Shown here: piece after piece, positions 18,500-28,707 of the stretch
Layout of the letters: the number at the start of each line of letters is the position of its first letter
Numbering within the stretch: position 1 is the first letter of the stretch
DNA from: Streptomyces sp. P9-A2
GTDB lineage: Bacteria; Actinomycetota; Actinomycetes; Streptomycetales; Streptomycetaceae
DNA: 64,000 nucleotides
Direction of reading: 5' to 3'
Assembly (NCBI RefSeq): GCF_036634175.1
Contig: NZ_JAZIFX010000001.1
Span: 4,526,001-4,590,000 of the forward strand
Made by a program: the position numbers and the translations under genes
Notes under the pieces: generated by a model
The model's database searches: none
Told to the model about the DNA's origin: nothing
The model's input: only the letters and a program-made list of their open reading frames with translations

Positions 18500-18679
18500 A
18501 TGGACTACGTCTCCGCGCTCCTGCCCCCGGTCGTCATGGCCGTTCTCTTCATCGGTGTGATCCGGGTGATCGTGAAGACCCAGGGTGGCGCCAACAAGAC
18601 CAAGGAGGACGCCGCCGTGGACGCGGCCCTCGCCCGCGCGGAGGCCACCCACCAGGCCACCGCCAAGACCGACGTCTGA
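18500..18679 (+). CDS. Small single-pass membrane protein
   Basis: 59 residues from ATG 18500. One N-terminal transmembrane helix (about residues 5-26, YVSALLPPVVMAVLFIGVIR) is followed by a short basic stretch and an Ala/Glu/Lys-rich helix (KEDAAVDAALARAEATHQAT). The positive residues after the helix imply an outside-to-inside topology. Unknown function. A strong terminator follows. Confidence 0.75.
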   Translation: MDYVSALLPPVVMAVLFIGVIRVIVKTQGGANKTKEDAAVDAALARAEATHQATAKTDV

Positions 18680-18748
18680 TCCGCCCGCCGCGCCGCCCAC
18701 CGAGCCGTCGGCCGCCCCGCCGGCCGCGGGCGGCACGGGAGACGGCCC

Positions 18749-18786
18749 CGGCGTACGACTCGAGTGCGAGTCGTACGCCGTTTTTT
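18749..18786 (+). terminator. Rho-independent terminator
   Basis: Perfect 14-bp stem (18749-18762 with 18767-18780), loop AGTG, then six T residues at 18781-18786. It is the most classical intrinsic terminator in the window and separates the small membrane protein gene from the BlaI-type repressor. Confidence 0.93.
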
Positions 18787-18855
18787 GTTCATGAGCGAAG
18801 ATCCTCATATATGTTCGGCACGCCATGAGGGTGATTACGCACTATTGTCTGATAT

Positions 18856-19401
18856 GTGCCTCGCCCCCTGGGAGAACTCGAAGACGCGGTCATGACGCGG
18901 GTGTGGAAGTGGAACCGCCCGGTGACCGTCAGGGAAGTCCTTGAAGATCTGCAGAAGGAACGGTCCATCGCGTACACCACGGTGATGACCGTTCTGGACA
19001 ATCTCCATCAGAAGGGCTGGGTGCGTCGTCAGGCGGAAGGCCGGGCCTATCGATATGAAGCGGTCTCCACCCGCGCCGCGTACGCTGCCGCGCTGATGAA
19101 CGAGGCATGGTCGCAGAGCGACAACGCCGCCGCCGCACTCGTCGCCTTCTTCGGCATGATGAGCGAGGAACAGCGTCAGGCCCTCACGGATGCCGTACGC
19201 GTTGCACAGCTTCCGGAAACCGGGGAACAACGCCGGCCGGCGGAACGAGTCGGATCGACGGAACAGGCCGGTTCGACGGAACAGGCCGGTTCGACGGAAC
19301 AGGCCGGTTCGCCCGAAGAAGCAGGGTCGCCCGAACAGCCTCCGCCCGCGGAACCCTCTGTCGAGAACCCCGCCGCGGGCGAGGGTCCGCGCGGGCGATA
19401 G
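18856..19401 (+). CDS. BlaI/MecI-family transcriptional repressor
   Basis: 181 residues from GTG 18856. The winged HTH of the penicillinase-repressor family covers residues 1-75: LGELEDAVMTRVWKWNRPVT, VREVLEDLQKERSIAYTTVM, TVLDNLHQKGWVRRQAEGRA. A dimerisation region with FFGMMSEEQRQAL follows, and the tail carries three STEQAG repeats plus related SPEEAG units. The usual BlaR1/M56 peptidase partner is absent from the window, so the regulated gene must be elsewhere or the signal must come from another source. The start lacks a ribosome binding site, and a TATTGT hexamer at 18843-18848 would place transcription initiation at the GTG, so a leaderless mRNA is plausible. Confidence 0.88.
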   Translation: MPRPLGELEDAVMTRVWKWNRPVTVREVLEDLQKERSIAYTTVMTVLDNLHQKGWVRRQAEGRAYRYEAVSTRAAYAAALMNEAWSQSDNAAAALVAFFGMMSEEQRQALTDAVRVAQLPETGEQRRPAERVGSTEQAGSTEQAGSTEQAGSPEEAGSPEQPPPAEPSVENPAAGEGPRGR

Positions 19402-19410
19402 CGTCCGCTC

Positions 19411-19944
19411 ATGTCAGCAGACAGCCCGGATGTCACCGCAAAAGCCATCACCGTCCGGCGGGCCCGCACCGGCGATGTCTCCGCCGTGCGCCACCTCCTC
19501 GACGCCTACGTCCGCAAGGGCATCCTGCTCGACAAAGCAACGGTGACTCTTTACGAGGCGATCCAGGAGTTCTGGATCGCGGAACGGGACGACAACGGGG
19601 AGGTCGTCGGCTGCGGCGCACTGCACGTGATGTGGGAAGACCTCGCGGAAGTCCGTACTCTCGCCGTGAAGCCCGGACTCAAGGGCGCCGGTGTGGGGCA
19701 TCGCCTGATGGAGAAGTTGCTGCAGACCGCCCGCTGGCTCGGTGTGCGCCGTGTTTTCTGTCTGACCTTCGAAGTCGAGTTCTTCGGCAAGCACGGCTTC
19801 GTGGAGATCGGTGAGACGCCCGTCGACACCGATGTGTACGCCGAGCTGCTGCGTTCCTATGACGAAGGTGTCGCGGAGTTCCTCGGTCTCGAACGCGTGA
19901 AACCGAACACTCTGGGCAACAGCCGGATGCTTCTGCATCTGTGA
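19411..19944 (+). CDS. Amino-acid N-acetyltransferase (short ArgA-type N-acetylglutamate synthase)
   Basis: 177 residues from ATG 19411, nine bases after the repressor stop. Single GNAT domain: ITVRRARTGDVSAVRHLLDA, GCGALHVMWEDLAEVRTLAV, the acetyl-CoA loop KPGLKGAGVGHRLMEKLL, and CLTFEVEFFGKHGFVEIG. It resembles the stand-alone actinobacterial N-acetylglutamate synthases (as in M. tuberculosis Rv2747) that lack the amino-acid-kinase domain of classical ArgA. That enzyme starts arginine synthesis. The assignment rests on overall similarity, so another acceptor is possible. Confidence 0.8.
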   Translation: MSADSPDVTAKAITVRRARTGDVSAVRHLLDAYVRKGILLDKATVTLYEAIQEFWIAERDDNGEVVGCGALHVMWEDLAEVRTLAVKPGLKGAGVGHRLMEKLLQTARWLGVRRVFCLTFEVEFFGKHGFVEIGETPVDTDVYAELLRSYDEGVAEFLGLERVKPNTLGNSRMLLHL

Positions 19945-20132
19945 TCGTCGGCGTTCCGCACCCGACGCCTTGCGGCGGAGGTCTCGGTGTACCACGTCAA
20001 GGCATATTCCGTACTGCTTCCGTGCCGTGAGCCTTGCCGGTTCCCTATGTCCGAAACGCGCACGTTTCCGGGCTGTGTGCGGCAGTGGGTCCGTCCCCGG
20101 GGTTTGTGTTTTTCCGGCAAAAGCGGTTTGCT

Positions 20133-20161
20133 TTCCGACGTACTGCAGTAGTGCATATAAC
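20133..20161 (+). promoter_or_regulatory. Candidate lsr2 promoter
   Basis: TTCCGA at 20133-20138 and TATAAC at 20156-20161 with a 17-bp spacer give a reasonable housekeeping-type promoter about 60 bp before the lsr2 start. The surrounding 19945-20227 stretch is clearly more AT-rich than the neighbouring genes, which would suit autoregulation by Lsr2 (inference). Confidence 0.45.
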
Positions 20162-20227
20162 AGGGGACGGCGATACGGCGGAAGCCGGTACACCGGGGCC
20201 CTGACGTTATCGATGAAAGGAAATCCG

Positions 20228-20563
20228 GTGGCACAGAAGGTTCAGGTCCTTCTTGTCGACGACCTCGACGGCGTCGAAGCGGACGAGACCGTGACGTTCG
20301 CGTTGGACGGCAAGACATACGAGATCGATCTCACCACCGCCAATGCGGACAAGCTCCGTGGCCTTCTCGAGCCTTACGTGAAGGGCGGCCGTCGCACGGG
20401 AGGCCGTGCTTCGGGCGGGCGCGGAAAGGCGCGTGCCGCTTCCGGCGGCAACCAGGACACCGCGGCGATCCGCGCCTGGGCGAAGGCGAACGGCCACGAG
20501 GTCAACGACCGCGGCCGTGTCCCCGCGGCCATCCGCGAGGCCTACGAGCAGGCCAACGGCTGA
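20228..20563 (+). CDS. lsr2: Lsr2 nucleoid-associated protein / xenogeneic silencer
   Basis: 111 residues from GTG 20228, with AAAGGA six bases upstream; the ATG nine codons... upstream context does not offer a better site. Small basic H-NS-like protein that bridges DNA and silences AT-rich, horizontally acquired genes, including antibiotic clusters in Streptomyces. The N-terminal oligomerisation domain is residues 1-55 (KVQVLLVDDLDGVEADETVT, FALDGKTYEIDL). A Gly/Arg-rich linker follows, then the DNA-binding domain IRAWAKANGHEVNDRGRVPA with the AT-hook-like RGR at 95-97. The 3' end overlaps the convergent downstream gene by 22 bp. Confidence 0.96.
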   Translation: MAQKVQVLLVDDLDGVEADETVTFALDGKTYEIDLTTANADKLRGLLEPYVKGGRRTGGRASGGRGKARAASGGNQDTAAIRAWAKANGHEVNDRGRVPAAIREAYEQANG

Positions 20564-21339
20564 CCGTCGGCCCTCCCCGCCTCACGCACTCCGGCCTGCG
20601 GCCGGCCGCAGGCGCGCAGGATCCGGACCCGGTGGCACTGCGTGGCCACCGTGTTCACCAGCCGTACGAGATCGGGGGCGCCCCCACGGGTTCCCGTCAC
20701 CGACAGCGTCGGCAGCGAGGCCTCGACCTCGCGCCCCGGCTCGGGGGGCCGCAGCCATACGGCGGCCCCCTGCGAACCGGCGCTTCCCGGGGAGAGCGGC
20801 CGGACGGCATCATGGCCGGCGACCCCAGGGGGCGGTGGAGCGTCGATGAGGCCGCCCGTGCCGATCGCGGCCAGATCGAGGGCCAGCGTGCCCCACTCCA
20901 GCCAGGTGAGCAGCTCCGGCAGTTCCTCCGCACTGCCCGCGGCCACCAGCAGCCGCATCCGGCCCCCCTGCAGAGCCACCGGAAACCACCCGGCAGTGTG
21001 TCCGGCCCGCCGGGGGCCCTTTGGACGTTCCGGAGACTCCGGGCGCTCCAGGCGCTCCAGCGCCGCACGGCCCGCCTCGGCGGGGACGTCCAGGACGTCG
21101 AAGCGCACCCCCACCGACAGGCGTACCGGAGAACCGGGCACCGTCGGCCACCTTTGCTTGTTCTCGTACCAGTGCCGGACCGGATCATCCGGGCCGCCCG
21201 GAGTGCCCGGCTCGTCCGCCCCGGCCGGATCGGGCGCACCGAGGGGCCCGCGAGAGCCCGGGGCCCCGTCGGCCGCGCTGACGGAACGGTGCGCGGGGAT
21301 CGAGGGGACCGCGGTGACGGATGGGACGGTGCCGGCCAT
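20542..21339 (-). CDS. Actinobacterial hypothetical protein between lsr2 and clpC
   Basis: 265 residues from ATG 21339. The N-terminal 60 residues are Pro/Gly/Asp-rich. The rest contains VRHWYENKQRWPTVPGSPVR, FDVLDVPAEAGRAALERLE, WFPVALQGGRMRLLVAAGS, LALDLAAIGTGGLIDAPPPP, which resembles the N-terminal half of actinobacterial bifunctional primase/polymerase-like proteins (weak, from memory). No catalytic acidic triad is evident to me, so I leave the function open. It converges on lsr2 with a 22-bp overlap of coding sequences, so the two transcripts must interfere or share a 3' region. Confidence 0.65.
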   Translation of the reverse strand: MAGTVPSVTAVPSIPAHRSVSAADGAPGSRGPLGAPDPAGADEPGTPGGPDDPVRHWYENKQRWPTVPGSPVRLSVGVRFDVLDVPAEAGRAALERLERPESPERPKGPRRAGHTAGWFPVALQGGRMRLLVAAGSAEELPELLTWLEWGTLALDLAAIGTGGLIDAPPPPGVAGHDAVRPLSPGSAGSQGAAVWLRPPEPGREVEASLPTLSVTGTRGGAPDLVRLVNTVATQCHRVRILRACGRPQAGVREAGRADGQPLACS

Positions 21340-21768
21340 GCAAGCGCAACTGCCGGAAGGCCGTTCGGGTTACGCTGGGTGCTCTCGCGTATGCGCAGTG
21401 TGTCGAACAAGGGGGCGTGAGGGAGCCCGGGGAGGCGCAAGGTTGTTCGCCCGTAGCGGAGGGAACCCCTGCTCTCGGCATGGATTGCCGGTCGCAGCGG
21501 GTAAGACATCCCTAGTGGGAGGGGTCGACACGCAGGGCGGCACATCTCGCGTTCGCCGTCGGCGTACTGGCGATGAGGGTAACTGCCTGGCCTGCGGGAA
21601 CATCGTCTCGCACCATCGGGTTGAAGCAGATGTCGGCGTTCGGGGTCAGGAGGCCATCGACGGTGTCGGCAGTTGGAATGAGCGGTCCCCGCTTGCGGGA
21701 CTAAGCTGCGGAAGGACAGGGAGGGGAAGTTCCCCCCACTGCCTGACCGCTCTGAGGAGCGATTAACG
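21340..21768 (+). promoter_or_regulatory. Long leader/promoter region of clpC with ClgR-type box
   Basis: This 429-bp stretch lies between the divergent hypothetical gene and clpC. A ClgR-like operator GTTCGC-CGTCG-GCG sits at 21551-21564, matching the CGC-N5-GCG core known for the actinobacterial Clp regulator. Two hairpins lie near the start codon: GTCCCCGC-TT-GCGGGAC (21685-21701) and GGGGAA-G-TTCCCC (about 21723-21735). The ribosome binding site AGGAG is nine bases before ATG 21769. Short frames in the region lack the G/C third-position bias of real genes. Confidence 0.6.
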
Positions 21769-24294
<2,526 letters not shown>

Positions 24295-24301
24295 GCGTCA
24301 C

Positions 24302-24354
24302 GGCAGCCGAAAGGGGCCGGTGCCCGGGAAGGGCACCGGCCCCTTTCGGCTGCC
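24302..24354. terminator. Bidirectional terminator between clpC and acid phosphatase
   Basis: Perfect 24-bp stem (24302-24325 with 24331-24354) and a GGGAA loop, beginning eight bases after the clpC stop codon and ending ten bases before the stop of the convergent phosphatase gene. A-rich and T-rich segments inside the arms suit termination in both directions. Confidence 0.9.
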
Positions 24355-24364
24355 CGGGGCCGGG

Positions 24365-25024
24365 TCAGGAGAGTTGGCCGTCGTAGTCCGGCAGCTTGTA
24401 GGTCTTCTCGGCGTGGCCGCCCGCCAGGTCGGTGGTGTTGTTGCCGATGTTGGCGATGATCGTGTAGCCCTTCGACTCGATGTCGACGCGCTGGGCCGTC
24501 TTGTACTCGGCCACATTCCGGAACAGGTCGAGGAAGCCGCGGACGTACAGCCCGGCGGACTCGTATCCGGCGTGGTCGAGGTTGTACTCGGTGAAGGCCT
24601 CGATGATGCCCGGCCGGGCGGTCACGAAGAACACCGCGACCCCGCGTTCCTGGGCGTACTGCGCGACCTCCAGAACCGGCTCGTTGGCCGGTGCCGGGAA
24701 CTTGAATCCGAAGTCGGACTCCAGGGCGGTGTTGTCGATGTCGAGGACGATCGCCTGCTTCTCGCCCGGCCGCGGGTTCGCGATCCGCTGCGTCAGCTGC
24801 GGCAGGGCCTGGTCCATGACCGCCTGGCAGTCCCGCTGCCAGGTGTCGTAGTCGACGTCCGCGGCGGCTGCCGCAGCCGTCACGTTGGCCGTTGCGGCCG
24901 TTGCGGCCGTTGCGGAGGTGCCGGGGGCGGTCGCTGCCTGGGCGGGGGCGGCCAGGGCCACCAGGGCCGCGGTGGAGACGGCGGTGACCGATGCGCGGCG
25001 CAGCCAGGAGCGTCGGCTTCTCAT
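24365..25024 (-). CDS. Secreted HAD-superfamily acid phosphatase
   Basis: 219 residues from ATG 25024. A classical signal peptide (RRSWLRRASVTAVSTAALVA then an AQA cleavage site near residue 30) is followed by an Ala/Thr linker and a class B/plant-type acid phosphatase domain. HAD motif I is IVLDIDNTALES (nucleophile Asp and acid/base Asp), motif II is FFVTAR, and motif IV is IANIGNNTTDLAGG. It probably releases phosphate from extracellular esters. It is convergent to clpC and divergent from the M23 peptidase gene. Confidence 0.88.
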   Translation of the reverse strand: MRSRRSWLRRASVTAVSTAALVALAAPAQAATAPGTSATAATAATANVTAAAAAADVDYDTWQRDCQAVMDQALPQLTQRIANPRPGEKQAIVLDIDNTALESDFGFKFPAPANEPVLEVAQYAQERGVAVFFVTARPGIIEAFTEYNLDHAGYESAGLYVRGFLDLFRNVAEYKTAQRVDIESKGYTIIANIGNNTTDLAGGHAEKTYKLPDYDGQLS

Positions 25025-25468
25025 GTGGTGGGGGTCCTCTCGGGCTCGTCACGCTGCCGATGTGTCGTGTGCATGTTCCTCTTCGAGGGTGACGCGAGGT
25101 GAACCGTAGGGTTGCCGAGCGGTGGGTGGCCAGAGAGGCGCACGCCACATTTATGGAATGGCCGAACCCGCCCCTCGGTGACATGCTGCACAGCCGATTT
25201 GTCCGTTACGAGCCGTAATAGTAGCGAAACGCTGAAACGTGAAGCGGACATTTGGCGTAAGCGCCTGATCGATCAGCCCTGAATGGGGCTTTCGTCCGGT
25301 ACGGGCCTGGTGTCAAGAGACGCCCATCTCACTCCAGAAGTACGAACTTGGTTCGTAGATCACCCTTTTTGTGGCTTTGCGGGTGAAGGGGTTACCAAGG
25401 AATGGCCACTGCGGCGGGGACCAGTTCGCCCGGTGGCTTTCCCCTGCTCCCTTCCTTACGAGGTTCAG
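25025..25468. promoter_or_regulatory. Divergent regulatory region before the M23 peptidase gene
   Basis: A 444-bp gap of lower GC content between divergent secreted-protein genes. It contains a perfect 12-bp palindrome CTGATCGATCAG (25265-25276), a small hairpin AGCCC-N6-GGGCT followed by TTT (25275-25292) and the dyad TACGAAC-TTG-GTTCGTA (25341-25357) about 110 bp before the peptidase start. I checked for the c-di-AMP (ydaO) riboswitch often found before Streptomyces cell-wall hydrolase genes and could not match its conserved core. The peptidase leader is therefore long and possibly regulatory, of unknown class. Confidence 0.5.
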
Positions 25469-26185
25469 ATGTCCCAGCGCGTCACGCCCCGTTCCTTCCT
25501 CACGTCCCACCTCCGCACCCGTGCGGCCGTTCTGGCCGCCGGCATGGGAGTCACGGCCGTCGTGGGAGCCGGGATCGCGGCCGCCGCCGACACCAAGGCC
25601 GTCACCGGCAACACCGCCAAGGCCGTGCAGGCGCAGGCGGACGCCCAGGCCAAGGCCGCGGAGACCAAGACCGCCGAGGTGAAGAAGACCGCCGAGGTGA
25701 AGAAGACCGCCGAGGTGAAGAAGGCCGCGAAGGCCAAGAAGCCGGCTCAGCCCGCCAAGAAGAAGGCGTCCTGGGTCGACCCGGTGGAGCAGTACACGAT
25801 CTCGGCGACCTACGCCCAGGCCGGCGGCATGTGGCAGTCCGCCCACAGCGGTCAGGACTTCGCGGTGCCGAACGGCACCGAGGTCAAGGCCACGCACGGC
25901 GGCACGGTCGTCAAGGCGGGCGGCAACGGCGCCGGCGACGGCCCGGCCTACGGCAACGCCGTGGTCATCAACCACGGCAACGGGGCGTACTCCCAGTACG
26001 CCCACCTCTCCCAGGTGAACGTGCAGCCCGGTCAGGTCGTCAAGACCGGCCAGAAGATCGCCCTGTCCGGCAACACCGGCAACTCCAGCGGCCCCCACCT
26101 GCACTTCGAGATCCGGACCGGCGCGAACTACGGTTCCGCGATCGACCCGGTCAAGTTCCTGCGCGGCAAGGGCGTGCAGTTCTGA
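25469..26185 (+). CDS. Secreted M23 (LytM) peptidoglycan endopeptidase
   Basis: 238 residues from ATG 25469. A Tat/Sec-like signal sequence (residues 1-40, hydrophobic core AAVLAAGMGVTAVVGAGIAA) precedes an Ala/Lys-rich coil with three TAEVKK repeats (about 68-90), then the zinc-dependent M23 domain. Zinc ligands are His126 and Asp130 in HSGQDFAV and the HLH pair His210/His212 in GPHLHFEIR; a GNTGNSSG loop precedes them. It cuts peptide cross-links in the wall. The coil repeats may space the domain from the membrane or wall. It sits next to the cell-envelope stress operon sigE-cse, but on the opposite strand. Confidence 0.92.
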   Translation: MSQRVTPRSFLTSHLRTRAAVLAAGMGVTAVVGAGIAAAADTKAVTGNTAKAVQAQADAQAKAAETKTAEVKKTAEVKKTAEVKKAAKAKKPAQPAKKKASWVDPVEQYTISATYAQAGGMWQSAHSGQDFAVPNGTEVKATHGGTVVKAGGNGAGDGPAYGNAVVINHGNGAYSQYAHLSQVNVQPGQVVKTGQKIALSGNTGNSSGPHLHFEIRTGANYGSAIDPVKFLRGKGVQF

Positions 26186-26237
26186 GGACTCCGGTCCGGG
26201 TGGACATCCCGGCCCCGGGTCTCCGCGGCCGGCCACC

Positions 26238-27755
26238 CTACGGGAGCATCGGATAACTTCCCGTGTTCGTCGGTGCGTGCTCCGGCAGCCACAGCACGGC
26301 GACCGCCCCCTCGGCCGGCGAGTCCTCGGACACGCCGGCCGGCCGTATGTTGCGGAAGGTCAGCCGCGCGCCCAGGACCCGGGCCTGCCCGGCCGCGATG
26401 GTCAGGCCCAGGCCGTGACCGCGGCCGGCCCGGTCCGCGCTGCCGGTGCGAAAACGGCTCGGCCCCTCGGCGAGCAGGTCCGCGGGGAAGCCGGGCCCGT
26501 GGTCGCGGACCCGGACGACCCGCCCCTCGACGGAGACCTCGACAGGTGGCCTGCCGTGCCGGGCGGCGTTGGCCAGCAGGTTGAACAGCACGCGTTCCAG
26601 GCGCCGCGGATCGGTGGTGACCTCCGACTCGCGTACCACGCGCACCGTGACATCCGGGTCCCCGGGCCCTCCCGTCCGGATCAGGCCGGGCTCGCGGGAC
26701 CGGGCCTCGCGCCTCGCCGCGACCCGTCGGGCGACGAACTCACCCAGCAGGATGTCCTGCAGCTCGGCCCGTTCCGAGGCGCCGTCCAGCCGGGCCACCT
26801 CCAGGACGTCCTCGACCAGGGTGCGCATGGCCTTCGCCCGGTCCAGCACCAGCTCGGTCGGCCGGCCCGGCGGCAGCAGTTCGGCGGCGGTCAGCAGACC
26901 GGTGACCGGGGTGCGCAGTTCGTGTGCGATGTCGGCGGTGACCCGGCGTTCGGCCTCCAGCCGCTGGCGCAGCGCGTCCGCCATCGCGTCCACCGCGCTG
27001 GCCAGATCGTCGGTCTCGTCCCGGACGACCCCGCCGATGGCCTCCCGCACCCGGACCTCCGTCTCCCCCTTGGCGACCCGGTTGGCCGCGATCGCCGCCT
27101 TGCGCAGCCGGCGGGACAGATGCCCGCCGATCAGCACCCCGAGCGCGCTGCCGCCCAGGACGACGGCGATGGAGCCGATCACCAGGGCCTGGTCCAGGTC
27201 CTTGAGGATGTTCGAGCTGCGGCCCGTGAAGCCCGAGTGCAGGGACATGACATGGCCGTTCTTCAGCGGCACGGCCGCCCAGATGTCCGGCGTTCCGTCC
27301 GCCCGGTTCGCCACGTAGGTCGCCCGCCTGCCCTCCTCGGCCTTCGCCCGCAGCTCCTCCGGCAGGTCGGGGTCGTCGATCCTGGTGTTGGGGAAGTTCA
27401 GCCGCCCCGACAGCTCGTAGTTGCGCTGGGCGATGACGATGCGTTCGTCGGCGAGGTCGCGCGCGTTGTCCAGCATCGACACCCGGGCCGCGTTGTGCAC
27501 GACCAGGCTCAGCGCGACCGCCACCAGCGCACCGACCAGGGCGATGGCCGCGCTGAGCTTCCATCTCAGCCCGGTGAGCACACCCGCCCGTTCGAGCCCC
27601 GCGCCCACCAGTCGCCCGAATCTGCCCCGCGTGCCGGCGCCCGCAGACGGCCCGAATCCCTCCCGGATGCCGCCGCTCGCCGGTCTTCCGGGAGCCCCAC
27701 TCCTGGAATCCCCCTGTGTTCCCGCGCTCACCAGGCGCCCGACGTACCGCCGCAT
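26238..27755 (-). CDS. cseC: CseC, envelope-stress sensor histidine kinase
   Basis: 505 residues from ATG 27755, eight bases after the cseB stop. About 50 basic/Gly-rich residues come first, then a first transmembrane helix (about 67-88), an extracytoplasmic loop of about 90 residues, a second helix (LVIGSIAVVLGGSALGVLIG), HAMP, HisKA box RRVTADIAHELRTPVTGLL with the phospho-His, and an ATPase domain with LFNLLANAARHG, VRDHGPGF and GRGHGLGLTIAAGQA. In S. coelicolor CseC senses wall damage and phosphorylates CseB, which activates sigE. Gene order sigE-cseA-cseB-cseC is the same here. Confidence 0.94.
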   Translation of the reverse strand: MRRYVGRLVSAGTQGDSRSGAPGRPASGGIREGFGPSAGAGTRGRFGRLVGAGLERAGVLTGLRWKLSAAIALVGALVAVALSLVVHNAARVSMLDNARDLADERIVIAQRNYELSGRLNFPNTRIDDPDLPEELRAKAEEGRRATYVANRADGTPDIWAAVPLKNGHVMSLHSGFTGRSSNILKDLDQALVIGSIAVVLGGSALGVLIGGHLSRRLRKAAIAANRVAKGETEVRVREAIGGVVRDETDDLASAVDAMADALRQRLEAERRVTADIAHELRTPVTGLLTAAELLPPGRPTELVLDRAKAMRTLVEDVLEVARLDGASERAELQDILLGEFVARRVAARREARSREPGLIRTGGPGDPDVTVRVVRESEVTTDPRRLERVLFNLLANAARHGRPPVEVSVEGRVVRVRDHGPGFPADLLAEGPSRFRTGSADRAGRGHGLGLTIAAGQARVLGARLTFRNIRPAGVSEDSPAEGAVAVLWLPEHAPTNTGSYPMLP

Positions 27756-27763
27756 GTCCGTGC

Positions 27764-28462
27764 TCAGGCCTTCAGTTTGTAGCCGAAGCCGCGGACCGTC
27801 TCGATGCGGTCCTGGCCGATCTTCCCGCGCAGCCGCTGCACATGGACGTCGACGACGCGGGTGTCGCCGCCCCACCCGTACTCCCACACGCGTTCGAGCA
27901 GTCGGTCGCGGGAGAGGACGGTGCCGGGTGCCGAGGAGAACTCCAGCAGCAGCCGCATCTCGGTCGGTGTCAGCGCCACCGGCGTCCCGGCCCGCCGCAC
28001 CTCCATGCCCACGGTGTCGATCTCCAGTTCGCCGAAGGCCAGCGCGCCGGTGGGGGCCACGGCCTCCGCTTCCTCCCGGCCGCCGTTCGCCCGGGCGAAG
28101 CGGCGCAGGACCGCGCGGATGCGGGCGACCAGGACGGCTCCGTCGAACGGCTTGGTCACGTAGTCGTCGGCGCCCGCCTCCAGGCCGAGCACCACGTCGA
28201 TGGCGTCCGCGCGCGCCGACAGCATGATCACCGGCACCATCGACTCGTCGCGGATGCTCCGGCACAGGCTGACGCCGTCGAGGCCGGGCACCATGACGTC
28301 GAGGAGGGCGATGTCCGGCCGGTCGGCGCGGAACGCCTCCAGGCCCGACAGCCCGTCGGGCATCGCGGTGACCGCGAAGCCATCCCGCTCCAGGGCGAGT
28401 TGGGTGGCCTCACGGATGACGTCGTCGTCCTCGACGAACAGGACGTGGGTCTGGTCTGTCAT
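27764..28462 (-). CDS. cseB: CseB, OmpR-type response regulator
   Basis: 232 residues from ATG 28462. Receiver domain with EDDDVIREA, phospho-acceptor Asp55 in IALLDVMVPGLDG and Lys in YVTKPF. The OmpR/PhoB winged HTH (about 135-230) contains LTPTEMRLLLEFSSAPGTVL, SRDRLLERVWEY and VVDVHVQRLRGKI. It activates sigE transcription in response to CseC. A 245-bp gap separates it from cseA, so it may have its own promoter or depend on readthrough. The gap holds GC-rich CCGGGCCC repeats at about 28657-28680 and no gene. Confidence 0.95.
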   Translation of the reverse strand: MTDQTHVLFVEDDDVIREATQLALERDGFAVTAMPDGLSGLEAFRADRPDIALLDVMVPGLDGVSLCRSIRDESMVPVIMLSARADAIDVVLGLEAGADDYVTKPFDGAVLVARIRAVLRRFARANGGREEAEAVAPTGALAFGELEIDTVGMEVRRAGTPVALTPTEMRLLLEFSSAPGTVLSRDRLLERVWEYGWGGDTRVVDVHVQRLRGKIGQDRIETVRGFGYKLKA

Positions 28463-28707
28463 CCCGGTCTCTCAGCTCTCGGCTCTCGGCTTTCGGTTCT
28501 CGTACGCTCTCGGGCCGGTGGGAGCGTTCCACCCCGCCCACCGGGCAGACGCGGAAACCGCGCGGAGGGTTCATCCCCCTCATCGGACCGCGCGGCCCAC
28601 CGGTTCACGCCACGCGTCACGAAACGTGGTGCGGGCCCCACCCTTCAAGGCTCCGGCCCGGGCCCCGGGCCCCGGGCCCCTGAGTCCAAAGCCCCGGGTT
28701 CCGGATC

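Noticed and set aside
21321..21515. A 64-codon Cys-containing frame upstream of clpC
   Set aside because: It overlaps the 5' end of the opposite gene, its third codon positions are not G/C-biased as in real genes here, and it has no ribosome site. Treated as noncoding leader.
21400..21560. Possible c-di-AMP (ydaO) riboswitch before clpC
   Set aside because: Fragments such as AGCGGAGGGAACCCC and GCGGGTAAGA recall parts of the class, but I could not place the conserved helices in order.
24938..24960. Alternating GTTGCGGCC repeat near the phosphatase signal peptide
   Set aside because: It simply encodes the Ala/Thr linker after the signal sequence; too short to list as an independent element.
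25283..25468. Upstream extension of the M23 peptidase frame
   Set aside because: The signal peptide begins naturally at ATG 25469; the upstream codons lack bias and lie in a regulatory region with dyads.
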